From the NCBI GenBank assembly GCA_017311185.1, contig JAESUZ010003282.1:434001-498000 (forward strand): a stretch of DNA of 64,000 bases, written 5' to 3'. Under the pieces are notes generated by a model that made no database searches, was not told the origin of the DNA, and worked only from the letters and a program-made list of their open reading frames with translations. Numbering within the stretch: position 1 is the stretch's first letter; each line of letters starts with the position of its first letter. This DNA is from Proteles cristata cristata. Its lineage: Eukaryota > Chordata > Mammalia > Carnivora > Hyaenidae. Shown one piece after another: positions 1 to 11,100 of this stretch. The position numbers and the translations under genes are program-made.

Positions 1-45
1 GCCAATATCATACTGTCTTGATGATTACAGCTTTATAATCATAAT
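1..45 (-). pseudogene. L1 ORF2 C-terminal fragment at window edge
   Basis: The reverse complement encodes [17 protein letters not shown] residues, the same motif as at about 63588-63635 in the right-hand L1, where it lies downstream of the reverse transcriptase domain. It is fused directly to an ORF1 fragment, marking an internal deletion of several kilobases or a recombination junction. The fragment continues out of the window. Confidence 0.65.
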
Positions 46-288
46 AAAATCATGATTTTACTAAACATCTCATTTATAGCATTTTTTAAATTCATCACAA
101 CTATTTTTAAGCTCCATAGTCTTTGTAGCAATAGTTTCTCTGATGTCTTCCATGCCCTTTTTAAGCCCAGAGATTAATTTTATGGCTATTGTTCTAAATT
201 TTTGTTCAGTTATGTTGCTTATATCTGTTTCGTTAGCTGTCACTTCTTACTGGAATTTCTTTAGAGGAGAGTTCTCCTGTTTCGTCAT
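46..288 (-). pseudogene. L1 ORF1 N-terminal fragment
   Basis: A minus-strand ATG at 288-286 begins a reading that matches the start of ORF1 in the right-hand L1: both share the Lys/Ser-rich opening, then a KFQEEL-like or KFQ-stop stretch and a TDI..I/T.ITEQ.FRTI..KLI.GL core. It carries an in-frame stop soon after the start and ends near 46, where the sequence switches to ORF2. In an intact L1, ORF1 encodes the trimeric RNA-binding chaperone of the ribonucleoprotein. Only the part before the coiled coil remains here. Confidence 0.7.
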
Positions 289-2032
289 TTTGGCTAGCTT
301 TCTGTCTCTTTGTTAGTTTTAAAAGCCTGTTATACACTCTGCACCTGCGAGTACTGCTGTATTAAGGAAGGCTCTTTGTCCAGGGCCTGTCTGTCTGTTC
401 AGGAAGTGTTCTTTGAATGGTGTCTCTTGGTCTCTCTTGTTGAGACTTTGGTTATTTTATTTCCTTGAGTAGTGGTATTTGGGACTCCCCACAACGTGTA
501 CTTTGGCTGGTTACTTGAGGTAGCCCTGGCAAAGAAAACAGACAGACAAACACACAGGGAACAAAGGCACACAAACGCACAGACAAATCCAACAAACATG
601 CAAACTGAAAGGGAAAAAGAAAAAGGAAAAAAATGGGGAAAAAAGAAAAAAAAGAGAAAGGAGGAAAAACAAATAATAATAAAAAGAAAAAAAAGAAAGA
701 AGAAAATGAAAAAAAAATTTTAAAAAGAAAGGCAAAAGACAGTCTAAAAGCATAAAATCAGAGTTCCCAGCTACAAATAAAGAGCAGGGTATATGCAGTG
801 CTGATGGAAGAGCAGATACAAAGAGAGAAATGACAGGGTGAAGAGGAAGTGAAAGTGGACAATGACCAGGCAGAGAGATTAAGAGGCTTAATTCAGAGAA
901 AGAAAAAGAAGACTATGGTAAGAGGCCAAGGAGAAAGAAATGAAGATAATGTTACATAGTCTGATTACTCTGGAGAGAGAGAGAGATAGAAAGGTAGCAG
1001 TGGAGGTGTAGAATGTACATCTAGAGAATGGATTAAATGTGACTGTTTAAGCAAACCAGTGACCAGAGTGCCCAGTCCAGCAGAGGGGAGGGACAAAATA
1101 AGACAAGGGAAAATATATCTGAATAGAAAGAATTAATCTAGAATTAATCACAGTAGTGCATCCATGTTAGTCTTTCCTGGGGGCTCTGGTAAAAAAAAAA
1201 AAAAAAAAGCAGCTCTCTAGCGTGGATGGGCGTGTTTTGGTGTAGGCAGGTCTTAGCCTCCACTGCATCCTGTGGGCAGCCCCCTGAGAGGATTGTGGGG
1301 AGAAAAATGGGGGCGCCCCAGTCCCCTCTCAACCAAGCATTGCAACGTACTCTTTTGGTCCAGTCTCCCTGTGTCACGGGCGTAGCTGAGGGGACCATGC
1401 TCTATGCCCCAAGCCAGGCCTAGTTTCCAGATCTGAGTCTGTGTACCTATTGATATCCCCCAAAAGACAAACCTGCGGGCCAGTCCCTTCAAGCAGTCTC
1501 AAGCTGGCTGCCTCCCCACTGGGGGCTGAGCTGAGCCACAAGAGCGGCAGAGTGGCTTCAGGCATGTTGCTTCTCCTCTCGGTCTAGCTGGTGAGTAGAG
1601 GAGCAGTTTCTCCTGGTGTTGCCTGGGACCGGGGCGTCCAGCTGCAAGTCAGCTGCACAGCTGGAAACCGGATCCCTATGTATCCCCAGCTGAGGTTTTT
1701 CTCTTCTCCAGGGACAGGGACAGTTCCTTGAGCAGTTTCAGCTGCTCTTTCATTCCCCCTCAACTCACCACGGCTCCCCAAAAAGGGGGCTCCTTCCCGT
1801 CTTCCGTGTCTCTGGGACCAGCTCGGTTTTTTATCTTCCCCACTTTGCACTCATGCTATAAGGCTGTTTTCTCAGTGGACTCTGAGTTTTTTCAGAGGAC
1901 TCTGTCTCCTTTTCTTCCCAAATTCCTGGATTCTATAAGGGTTCCTATGGTTTCAGGCCTTCTCCATTTGAGAGATGGGAGCGAGTGAAATGTATGGAGC
2001 TCCCTACTTCTCTGCTATCTTGCTTCCTCTTG

Positions 2033-2831
2033 TTTTGTTTTTAATGTATTCCCTTTTCTTCAGTTTGGGGACTTGGACTTCAGGTTTTGAAGTTGGTAGA
2101 GTCTCACAGTATCGCTCTAGCTCTATTTTTCTGACAGGAAACGTAAATCTCTTAGACTAACTTGTGTGTCAGAGAAGATAAAGTTATAAAATGTATGTGT
2201 GTTTGGCAAGGGGTATGTGGATTTAGAAGTGGAGACAATGGGAAGTTATTGAGATGGAAGAAAGGGACGAGGGAAGAGAGGACAATAAATGAAAGGGGAA
2301 AGAATCTGGCTCCTTTTCCTTTACTTGTACAATTATAAAAACCTTGGAACTAAAATGAAGAAAACCCACAGAGAACAATGAATTCCATCTTCACTGTCTA
2401 CAATGTGTAATTCGTTCTTTCAGTAAAGGATATATAACACCTACTACCAACGTGAGGCTAAAGTATGAAGAAGTGAGATTATTTTCAAAATCTTTCTATT
2501 CTTCTTTCATTGGTCTTTGGTCTCCTTTTGGGTGCAGTCATAATAGGTATAGTGGTACTCATTCAAGCCTCCTGGAAATTTCTGTGTGGGTGTGTTGAAT
2601 CTTCTCCCATCTCCCTTAAAATATCCTTGTTCACTGTTTGAGACTTTCGGAGCCCAAAACGTTACTAGAGTTAATTAAATATTGTAAAAGATAAATCTCT
2701 AAATAAGTCTTTTAACCAGATAATTATCTAAATATAGATAATCATTTCTGGGTAATAGCTGAGCTTTTAACTCATTCTATATATTATTTTCTTTTTAATA
2801 AGATATTCTCATGCCTTACCCAAAAGAAATA
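2033..2831. other. Non-repetitive AT-rich DNA
   Basis: No gene, RNA or recognised repeat seen. It holds only short runs and ordinary AT-rich sequence between two L1 copies. Confidence 0.4.
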
Positions 2832-2846
2832 GGACAGCCATCTTTT
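2832..2846. repeat. Target-site duplication, left copy (L1)
   Basis: GGACAGCCATCTTTT, paired with 3503-3516 on the other side of the truncated L1. The copies differ by one base plus a run-length change. Confidence 0.8.
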
Positions 2847-3502
2847 GTTTGTTTATTTGTTTGTTTTGTTTTGTTTTTCCTTTTATATTTTATTGTCAAG
2901 TTGGTTTCCATATAACACCTAGTGTTCATCCCAACAAGTGCCCTCCTCCATGCCTATCACCCGCCTTCAGCCCCACCCCCATCAGCCCTTAGGTGTTCTC
3001 AGTATTCAAGAGTCTCTCATGGTTTGCCTCCCTCCCTTTCCCCAACTATTTTTTCCCCTTCCCCTCCCCCATGTTCCTCTGTTAAGTTTCTCGTATTCCA
3101 CCTATGAGTGAAAACATATGGTATCTGTCCTTCCCTGCCTGACTTATTTCGCTCAGCCTAACACCCTTGTGTTCCATCCACATTGCTACAAATGGCCAGA
3201 TTTCATTCTTTCTCATTGCCTTGTAGTATTCCATCGTATAGATAAACCACATCTTCTTGATCCATTTGTCATTTGATGGACACTTAGGCTCTTTCCATGA
3301 TTTGGCCATTGTTGAAAGTGCTGCTATGAACATTGGGGTACATGTGCCCCTATGCACTTCTGTATTCCTTGGGTAAATTCCTAGCAGTGTTATTGCTGGG
3401 TCATAGAGGAGTTCTATTGTTCATTTTTTGAGACACCTTCACATTGTTTTCTAGGGGGGCTGCACCAGTTTACATTCCTACCTACGGTGCAGGAGGGTGC
3501 CT
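2847..3502 (-). mobile_element. 5'-truncated L1 insertion, 3' end
   Basis: The left end is a T-rich stretch, the poly(A) tail of a minus-strand insertion. It is followed by the L1 3' UTR and the C-terminal part of ORF2. The minus-strand reading at 3357-3082 contains the typical ORF2 end motifs (MEYYKAMRKNEI, LSEISQAGKD). It is flanked by direct repeats: GGACAGCCATCTTTT at 2832-2846 and GGACAGCCATTTTT at 3503-3516. Tail, 5' truncation and duplications together show target-primed reverse transcription. Confidence 0.9.
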
Positions 3503-3516
3503 GGACAGCCATTTTT
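3503..3516. repeat. Target-site duplication, right copy (L1)
   Basis: GGACAGCCATTTTT, partner of 2832-2846. It fixes the 5' truncation point of the L1 at about 3502. Confidence 0.8.
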
Positions 3517-4395
3517 GACACAGTAAGAGAATGGTAAGAAAAATGTCTGACCTTTAGCTGACTACCTGTTCAGGTCCAGGAAGCCATACAGGCAAAGAGC
3601 AGAAAGACTATATAGTTCATATATAGTCCTACAGATGTAGACAATAGTATATTGTCCAGATTTTCTAACATCACAATGATCAAACGATTGGTAAATACCA
3701 GTGGTGAAGGAAGTGAAAAGAATTTTAGATTATTTATGCTGAGAGTACTTTGGTTAATATTTTAGGGACTGTATGTGAAATTATAGATTGTTTTGTGATT
3801 CTATTTTACAGGATTCAAAAAAATAGGCTGTAACTGTTGTAGAAGAAAGTTATTTAAGACCCAAGAAAAACATTTTGCCACCTTTGGGACCTCACATTTG
3901 AAGGATTTTCACCTTCTACCTCTGCTGATCTTTATGACAAGATTAGGTAATTCTCTTGATTGGCTAGTTTGCTTATCAGCCTGATGGCATGTCTGTTTCC
4001 TAAGACTAGGATTTGGCACCCTGGAGCTTCCCAGCATTGTCTTCTCTTTACACAACTGGAGGCAGGAAAATATGGTGGTTCTTTCTTGGTTGTGAGCTCC
4101 CTCAAGGAATATCAAGAATTTACTGAAATCTCTGCCTAATTGCAGAGAATAAATTCTCATGCTGCTCTTTTGCAAATATTTCAAATTATTTGTCTAACAG
4201 TAAATTAGACCTGACATGTTAATTGGTTTAGGGAGCCATGCATGATGTTTGCTCATTTGTGACTAATTTCTAATACATTAGTATATTTGAAAAAAAAATA
4301 GATCAACTTGGAGAAAACCAGGTCTAGAGCTCAGTCATCTTGCAGCTTCTGTTATCAGAGAGACCACAGACACTAACATTAGTGTGAAAAGTGCA
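3517..4395. other. Unassigned intergenic or intronic DNA
   Basis: AT-rich sequence without a supported gene or recognisable repeat. A minus-strand open frame of 91 codons at 3909-4184 has no recognisable domain and is treated as chance. Confidence 0.4.
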
Positions 4396-4399
4396 TAGG

Positions 4400-4560
4400 T
4401 GGCTCATTCCAGGCCTGACTGATGACTCATATGACCTCAAACACATAATATCACTTCACCTTTCCTAGGGCTTTTCCTCCAGTAAAATAGATCTAATAAT
4501 ACCACATGTGAGCCTCATAAGGAAATTGCCAGAATTAATGAGATAATAAGAATAGTGGGA
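4400..4560 (+). repeat. MIR SINE remnant
   Basis: The order of words follows the MIR core: a TGACCTCAAACA-type 'tgaccttgggcaag' segment, a 'cacctttcctagg...cctccagtaaaatag' segment like 'cctcagtttcctcatctgtaaaatg', then 'taataatacc' and 'aattaatgagataat'. It is strongly diverged, as expected for this ancient mammalian tRNA-derived SINE. Confidence 0.6.
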
Positions 4561-5003
4561 AATAGTTGTTGAAAGGACCTCTGGGCCTTGTATTCACACT
4601 CCCTCCTGCTGTGTGGGAACATCTGACCCATCCAAATCCATTCTTTCAATGGTTGTTGACCAAACTTAATCTCTTAGGATGGAGAAGCTGCCTCTCCCTC
4701 CTCCTCAGGTCCTCCTCTGCTTTATCAACTTGATGATTGAATCATTCATCACAAAGTTGAACCTAAATATCCTTTTGGGTGGCAGATAGATGCCATTGTT
4801 CTGTGCCTTTTTCAGCAAACATGGCAAATAGATAGCATGCTTGGGAAATGCCACAGAATCATTTGGAAATAGTGTAACTTGTGGGTAATGTGTTTTTGAT
4901 TTTCTTTTCTTCAGACTACTTTTCCTTAGGGATGGTTTCTGGTGAATGATAGACGAACTGGATACATCAAAAGACAGGCTCACAATGAACACAACTTATT
5001 CTT

Positions 5004-5210
5004 TAAAAAAATATTTATTTATTTTTTTGAGAGAATGAGAGAGAGAGCAGGGGAGAGGCAGAGAGAGAGGGAGAAAGAATCCCAACAGGCTCTGCACTGT
5101 CAGCACAGAGCCCATGCTGGTCTCAATCCCATGAACCAAGAGATCACAACCTGAGCTGAAATCAAGAGTCAGATGCTTAACTGACAGAGCCCCCCCACCC
5201 CTCGGTGTCC
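5004..5210 (-). mobile_element. Carnivore tRNA-derived SINE (feliform type)
   Basis: The A/T-rich tail is on the left (TATTTATTTATTT), then GA-rich DNA (the CT body in antisense), and the tRNA-like head on the right, altered to GGGGTGG...TCTGTCAGTTAAGC. The duplication CAACTTATTCTT occurs at 4992-5003 and again at 5211-5222. The head is diverged and a run of C replaces part of the usual GGGGCGCC. It is probably inactive. Confidence 0.9.
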
Positions 5211-5428
5211 CAACTTATTCTTCATATGAGGCATTGTCAGTGATAATCAGAAACATTTGGTAGCTTCATAAGATTTTTGTAGCAGTTATATATATATTTA
5301 AAAATATAATTTTTAGCAAAGGGCTATAAGTAAACCAGGACTTGTTGTGTAGTTAAGCAAACTCTTGGCATTTAGGAACTACTTTGAGAGGTTCACAAAC
5401 TCAAGCCATTAAAAAATATGTGGATATT

Positions 5429-5646
5429 GGGGCGCAAGGGTGGCTTAGTCGGTTAAGCGTCCGACTTTCGCTCAGGTCATGATCTCGCGGTTCGTGGGTT
5501 CGAGCCTCGCATCGGGCTCTGTGCTGACTGCCATCTCGGAGCCTGGAGCCTGTTTCAGAGTCTGTGACTCCCTCTCTCTGACCCTCCCCTGCTCACGCTG
5601 TCTCTCTCTCTCTCTCTCTCTCCTAGAAATAAATAAAACATTTTAA
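5429..5646 (+). mobile_element. Carnivore tRNA-derived SINE, young copy
   Basis: The head has a pol III A-box-like TGGCTTAGTCGG at 5441-5452 and a perfect B box GGTTCGAGCC at 5497-5506. It is followed by a (CT)n tract and an AATAAATAAAA tail. An 18-bp duplication, AAAAAATATGTGGATATT, flanks it at 5411-5428 and 5647-5664 with no mismatch. CpG sites in the head survive. Such elements are copied by the L1 machinery in trans. Confidence 0.93.
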
Positions 5647-5664
5647 AAAAAATATGTGGATATT

Positions 5665-5765
5665 ATATATATCATTTACAGATATAATATGTATAATGAT
5701 ATGTAGACATTATATATATATGAAAGATATATATTATAGTTATAAAATATTATATATATATAATG
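5665..5765. repeat. AT-rich simple-sequence region
   Basis: Irregular TATATA tracts with repeated ATATATTATA and TATATATGA words. A low-complexity stretch next to the SINE tail. Confidence 0.7.
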
Positions 5766-6243
5766 ATTTTTATCAGCAAAAGATCAAAGGCAAATAATGT
5801 ATTATCCTTGTTGATAATATCCATTCTGTAAGTTCATTGAGGGAGCTAGGAAGAAAGCATTTTCTCAGGATTTCTAAATTATAACTGGAAAAATTAAAGC
5901 ATAGACCAGAGCCACAAAAAGTGGGCTATAAAACATGTAGAATAAAGGACATTAGCTGCTTGTGTTGGTTGGATAGATGAGTTGTATACAATTTTTAGGA
6001 TAACAAGTGAGAGATATTTAAAAATTCATCTTTAGTTGATTTGAATTGTTCTTGGTCATCAGTGTTCTATTTTGTAGTGTCTAATTAATTCTTACTGCTT
6101 GAGTCTGCACCCTGGGGTGATTTTAAATAAGTAAATACATAAAGAATTTTCATTTGCACCTTGATGTTGACTCATTGAGTGATATTGTAGTCTAACTTCC
6201 TTATTTTTAGCTGGTATTAATTCCTTCACTTTCTTTACATGTA

Positions 6244-6244
<1 letters not shown>

Positions 6245-6283
<39 letters not shown>
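6245..6283. repeat. (CA)n microsatellite
   Basis: An uninterrupted run of about 19 CA units. Runs of this purity are usually length-variable between individuals. Confidence 0.98.
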
Positions 6284-6286
<3 letters not shown>

Positions 6287-6891
6287 ATTATATGCCTATC
6301 TTACTAAAATTTTAAGTGCATTTCTGCCAACAGTGTTATTTTCTCTGAAAAACTGAATGAGTATGATATTTTTAGAAAACTGCATGTTTAAATTACATAA
6401 ATAAGCAACCTTAAGTTTTTTCCAGCTGTTTAGTATTTTAAGAAATATAGCCTTGAAAATTCTAATAGTCATTTAATTTCTGGGTCCAATTTTACAAATT
6501 CTGCTTCCCCCTCCACCCTAAAAGAGTATTTTTAGAAAATAATTATCAATTTCCACCGCCATGTCTAAATAAATAATTTTAAATATCCAGATGGGTCAAC
6601 TATATGGTAACTTGTGGTGCATTTCTAACTTTGTACACTTTCTTTCAAAAAGCTCTGACTCCTTTTTATAATAGACTGGAGTCTTAAGCAGGCAAATCTC
6701 TTGTGGGTTTCCTGATATGGTGCTTTGACCCTTGAACTAGGAAAAACAGAGCTGATACAATCTCTTTTTGCCTGTTTACCTAACCAATAGGAAAAACTCT
6801 AACCAGCTTTTATATCCTCAGATTTCTAGGGAAAGAAGAGAGAGAATAGAAATTTTAAAAAAGCAATACAGGATGAAGTAAGCTGAGCGAG

Positions 6892-6915
6892 CTCTCACTT
6901 GCGAGCAAGTGAGAG
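6892..6915. repeat. Short inverted repeat (hairpin)
   Basis: Arms CTCTCACTTG (6892-6901) and CAAGTGAGAG (6906-6915) around a 4-base loop. Pairing can extend with an internal bulge to GAGCT/AGCTT. No associated terminator or RNA gene was seen. Confidence 0.75.
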
Positions 6916-7844
6916 AGCTTGCAGCCAAGTAATGAAATAAGTCTTCCAAGTATCAAGCATATTTGAATCGTGTTCTATTTTATTCCAACATATCTTTAAT
7001 ATCTAATTATCATATTATCTGGGAAGAAAATGAAGAAATGGAAGGATTGCTGCCTTCTAAAAAGTATGGCAGAGTAAGTTGAACCTACAGGAGAGGATAG
7101 GGATGGATTATGAAGCTGTTATGGTTGGATGGGCCATGCGGCACATTCCCAAGAGCCTTCAGCAATCAAGGATAGACATAAGCCAAGTCAGCATGAGGGA
7201 TTTGATGAAAGCCACATTAAAGTAGTCACTAGCCAGAGGTGAGCACAAAACTAGTATGGTAGCTAATGAACAGTAGACATGGGCTATCCTGCCAAAGGCT
7301 AGATGATGTTATCCATGTACTCTTGGGACCTGTGTGATACTAGAGTTTCCCTCGACTGTTGTCTCATGCCAGTAAGACACAGGCTGCACACTGTATATTC
7401 TCAATCAGCATCTTGGGCAAAGAAGCAGGGAGTAAGGAGGACATCTGTGAAACTAAGCATATTTTGGTTTTGTTCAAGAAAGAATACTATCTGAGAGGAC
7501 CACTTTGATTATTGAATCGAACTAAACTTAAACTTCTACTAAATACATATTTTTTCCTATTAACCAGAGGATGTTGTCTTGAAGGGAGCTATAGACACAA
7601 TTAAGGCAATGTATTTTTTCTGCCTATCTAAGTTAGTGGATTAAATGTTATAACATTGCTACATTCAATGGGGATTATATGGAAAGGAGAAATCCTCCTA
7701 CTCTTTTCCAGATTACTTCTACAATCACTTTATTTCCATGCATTTGGGAAAACCATGCCCTCTTGGAGAGGGATGCTACTTTGTGTGGTGAAGTGGTAGG
7801 AGCCTATAGCTATTAGAGTTTAAATGTAAAAAAATTGAAGTTTT

Positions 7845-8027
7845 GGGGTGCCTGAGTGGCTCAGTCAGTTAAGTGTCCAACTCTTGATTTTGACTTAGGT
7901 CACGATCTCCTGTTTGTGCGATTGAGCCCTGCATCAGCAGAGCCTGCTTGGGATTCTCTCCCTCCCTCTCTCTCTGCCCCTCCACTACACATACTCTCTC
8001 TCTCCTTCAAAGTAAATAAACAATAAC
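7845..8027 (+). mobile_element. Carnivore tRNA-derived SINE, diverged copy
   Basis: Head GGGGTGCCTGAGTGGCTCAGTCAG with a degraded B box, a CT-rich body and an AGTAAATAAACAATAA tail. Flanking near-duplications AAAAATTGAAGTTTT (left, ending 7844) and AAAAATTGAAATTTT (about 8028-8042). Several CpGs are lost, so it is older than the 5.4-kb copy. Confidence 0.88.
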
Positions 8028-8099
8028 AAAAATTGAAATTTTTTTATACTATCCAATCTGTTTCATTCTTTATACATGAGAGCATTAAAAAAATATACT

Positions 8100-8190
8100 C
8101 ATCTCCAACCCTGAACCATTGAGTCACAGCAGCGTCCTTAGGCAGTTCTAATGTCTAGCCAGGGTTCAGAAACATTGGTCTAGACCACTA
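8100..8190. repeat. Possible MER5-like hAT remnant
   Basis: Words such as 'tctagccagggttcagaaacattggtctaga' resemble the ends of the short MER5 non-autonomous hAT family ('gccagggttgagaaccactg'). Only one end is convincing, so the call is tentative. Confidence 0.35.
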
Positions 8191-11100
8191 GGAAGGATCC
8201 CGTACACCACATCTGCAGCACTATTCTAAATCTGGGATAGTTTTACTACCATTAGCACCACTGAATGGTTGCCAATTTTGTTCTGCACACTTAAGAAAGG
8301 TAGACTTTCAAAAGGGTAAATGTTTTTCAATTCTTTAACATCTATTTAAAGTTTTTTTTCCTGTGCTAATGATTTGGTGTCTGCTATAAAGCCCTGGAGT
8401 TCTTTACTATATTCTTACCTATGTCTATTAATTCCTACCTCCCGCTCAGTAACGCAATTACAATTCAGGTAAACGAAGAACACTTGGGAAAATGTTGGTC
8501 TCTGACCCACGGTTCCTCCAGTCAGTACATTACAGCATCCTCTTGGGTCCAACAAATAAAGGAAAGCTGATGAGTTCAGGTATTAATCGTATGTCTCTGG
8601 TAACTGGTATTTACTTTTTTTTTTTCATGGTGAGCCATTTATCAAATGATGAACCCAATGTTCAGATAGAGGAGCAATTAGGCTCCTTCTCTAGGATTCA
8701 GAAGATTTATCTAGGCTCTGAAGCTACCTTTCACTCAAAGAAACTTTACTTCAAATCCATGAACACTTTGACTTATTAATTTGGATCTAACCACTATGTC
8801 ACTAGCAGTAAGTTCCTTTTTTGGACTGTGAACTTTGAACTTCCTCTTAAAGTACTGGTTTTGTAATGGAGATTTAAACACCGATGGAACTCAGCAACTT
8901 TGGATTTGCTTAACTTTGACGTAGCTATAAGAACACTCTGGCAACCCCCTCGTGCATTCAAATAGCCTTGCCTGAAAAGCTGAACCAACAAATCTTTAAC
9001 ACTTACAAGAGTAATGTGTATTGAGAGGCAGTTACTGGATAAAAATTGGGTTCAAGATGATTTTCAATCGAGCTGATTCAAACAAAACCAGAGAAGTGTC
9101 ATAAAAATATAATTTCACACACAAGGAGCACATTCAGAGATTGATGTTACAATATTAATGGACACTCTCCCCCTTCCTATTTCCATCAAAATTCTTAGCC
9201 ATAGAAACAAAGATGGGAGATTGCTATTGTATTTTAAAGCCTGAATGAGAATTTTAGGAGCAACAGCTTCACATGGTCAAAATATTAAACCTTGTATCTT
9301 GTCATTGGGCTTCAAAATTATAAATTACTAAATGTCTAGGAAATCTATGAAATATGTATGATAAAACTTGGAAGAAAATTTTTTTTGGAAACAATCTTAA
9401 TATCAGAGAAAGATCTCAGAGTTGTATATATTTAGCAAAAAAATAAAACCTGAACCCTATAAACTTTTCCATATATATTGGATTTATTATATTTCTCCAA
9501 AGCAATTTGAAAGGCACTGAATTATGTTTCCTTGCAGCTTCCAAAAAAAAAATAAAAACACCGTAAGTAATAAAAGCAGAAAAGTTGACTCTGAAATTCA
9601 TTTTCGTATAGATTTATAGGAAAACTGCTTTGATGTCTTTTCCATTCCCTTGCCAGTTTAAAAAAGAAAGAAAGAAAGAAAGAAAGAGAAGGGAATGTCT
9701 ATTAAGTTAACATAAAAAAAATCCACTCTTCAAACCTCATTTGTCTTTGATGAGCCCTGGGCAGAGTGCCACAATAACACTATGCACATTATAAGAATTC
9801 TATAATCGCTCAGTCTTTTCCCTTTCTTTTATAATCAGCTGAGTGTTGTTACTGGCCCTCTCTCTAACCGAGTTAGCGAGGCTGGTCTGACACTTTACGC
9901 AGTGCAGGCTGCCTACACAAAAGGGAGTTGAAAGCGGTTTTCAGCATGTCTCTGAGGAAATCCTCATTCCACTGTCAATACATATGAATCTAGGAAGCTT
10001 TCCTCGGTATGTTAGGACCTAATGTCTTAATTAAGTGGGCTTCTCAGGGGTCCAGGTGGTCCTGGTGCTAAGCAGAATCTGCCAGTGCCCCCGGCATTGA
10101 TGGGGAAATAGTTTCCTCCTCGGCCTTCTCTGAATGCTCAGTGTAAGTGAATTGCTCAGACCTCACTGATTGAAGTCCTGGCTGAGTCCTGTCTCTGCCG
10201 TTTCCTCTAGGCTTATGAAAGCACGTACAGGGAGGGCTTGAGTTAATAAGCTGGAGTGTATTTATGTTTCAAACCAAGTAGGAAACTCAGTGGGAATGGA
10301 GCTGGCATATCCAAACTTGTATTCTTGCTCTTTTACCACTCTTTCCAGCCAGGAGAATGAGAACATGTTCATTAATGGAAAATTCTGGTTTTTAGGGAGC
10401 TAATTGAAATTTTTCTTTCTTTGCTTTTTAATGATAATTTGAAAAATGTCAAAAAAAAGAGATGAAGTAATCCATTTTTCTAGGAGTAAAATGTCAGATC
10501 TGTTTGGTGAAGCTAGATTTGATGGAGTCTGAAGCCTACTTTAATATTTAGCCATTGTGCCTAAATTGGAGGAGGTTCAGGTTAAAATAACATTGTTATT
10601 TTAGGTTCAGGTTGTTATCTCTGTTTAGCCTCTTAAGGTTTTTAAAAAAAAAGAAGTTATGAACTTGCAAATCTGCCTTATAGACTTGCTGATAATACTA
10701 TAGGGGGAAAAAAACTTGCAAGAGGAGAATGGCAATGAATGAGCGCTGCTGGCAATGGTAGGCGGCCTCACAGGACAGGCCGTTTCCTTGGGTTAGGACC
10801 GACTGGTCAGTCTTTCTGAGACAGAAGTTTCCAAACTGCCTTCAGTTGCTTGTTCTTTCAATATATACAGCTGCCAGAAGTCACTTTCTGAATAGAGATC
10901 TGACACCATCCATGACTGTTTATGCCAACTCTTACCCAATTATATAACACTTACACTACTTACTATGCAGGCTTATTTTTCAATGAGCCAGGACAGTGTG
11001 ATGTATCTGAGCTATTGGGACTTATAGCTCAGAGTTATGTAGAACCGTCCCAGTGTATTTTAGTTCCTTGTTTGTTTGTTTTCTGGACCTTAGGATTCCA

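Larger units (their letters stand above)
1..2032 (-). mobile_element. L1 LINE, 5' portion, internally deleted
   Basis: Read on the minus strand, the element starts near 2032 with the same opening as the L1 at the right end of the window (a GCAAGAT...GAGAAGTAGGGAGC signature). It runs through a roughly 1.7 kb 5' UTR and reaches an ORF1 start at 288. After about 80 codons of ORF1 the sequence jumps, near position 45, to a piece of ORF2 C-terminal coding (the [13 protein letters not shown] region). Most of ORF1 and ORF2 is therefore missing. The 3' end lies beyond the left edge, so target-site duplications cannot be checked. The 5' UTR holds a purine-rich tract at 600-740 on the plus strand and lacks the CpG-rich array of the right-hand L1, which suggests another subfamily. 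It is not retrotransposition-competent. Confidence 0.85.
5766..7827. other. Non-coding DNA with a dinucleotide tract
   Basis: No gene supported. It contains a (CA)n microsatellite at 6245-6283 and an imperfect palindrome at 6889-6919; the rest shows no recognised family. Confidence 0.4.

Noticed and set aside
472..753. Lys-rich and Phe-rich open frames at the left end
   Set aside because: They are translations of the purine/pyrimidine tract in the L1 5' UTR.
3082..3357. 91-codon minus-strand frame as an independent gene
   Set aside because: It is the C-terminal end of ORF2 in a truncated L1.
5441..5506. tRNA gene suggested by A and B boxes
   Set aside because: The boxes belong to the SINE head. 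The SINE body, tail and target duplication show it is a retroposon and no tRNA cloverleaf end is present.
6245..6283. Regular short repeats as a CRISPR-like array
   Set aside because: A simple CA dinucleotide run with no spacers. No repeat-spacer structure occurs anywhere in the window.
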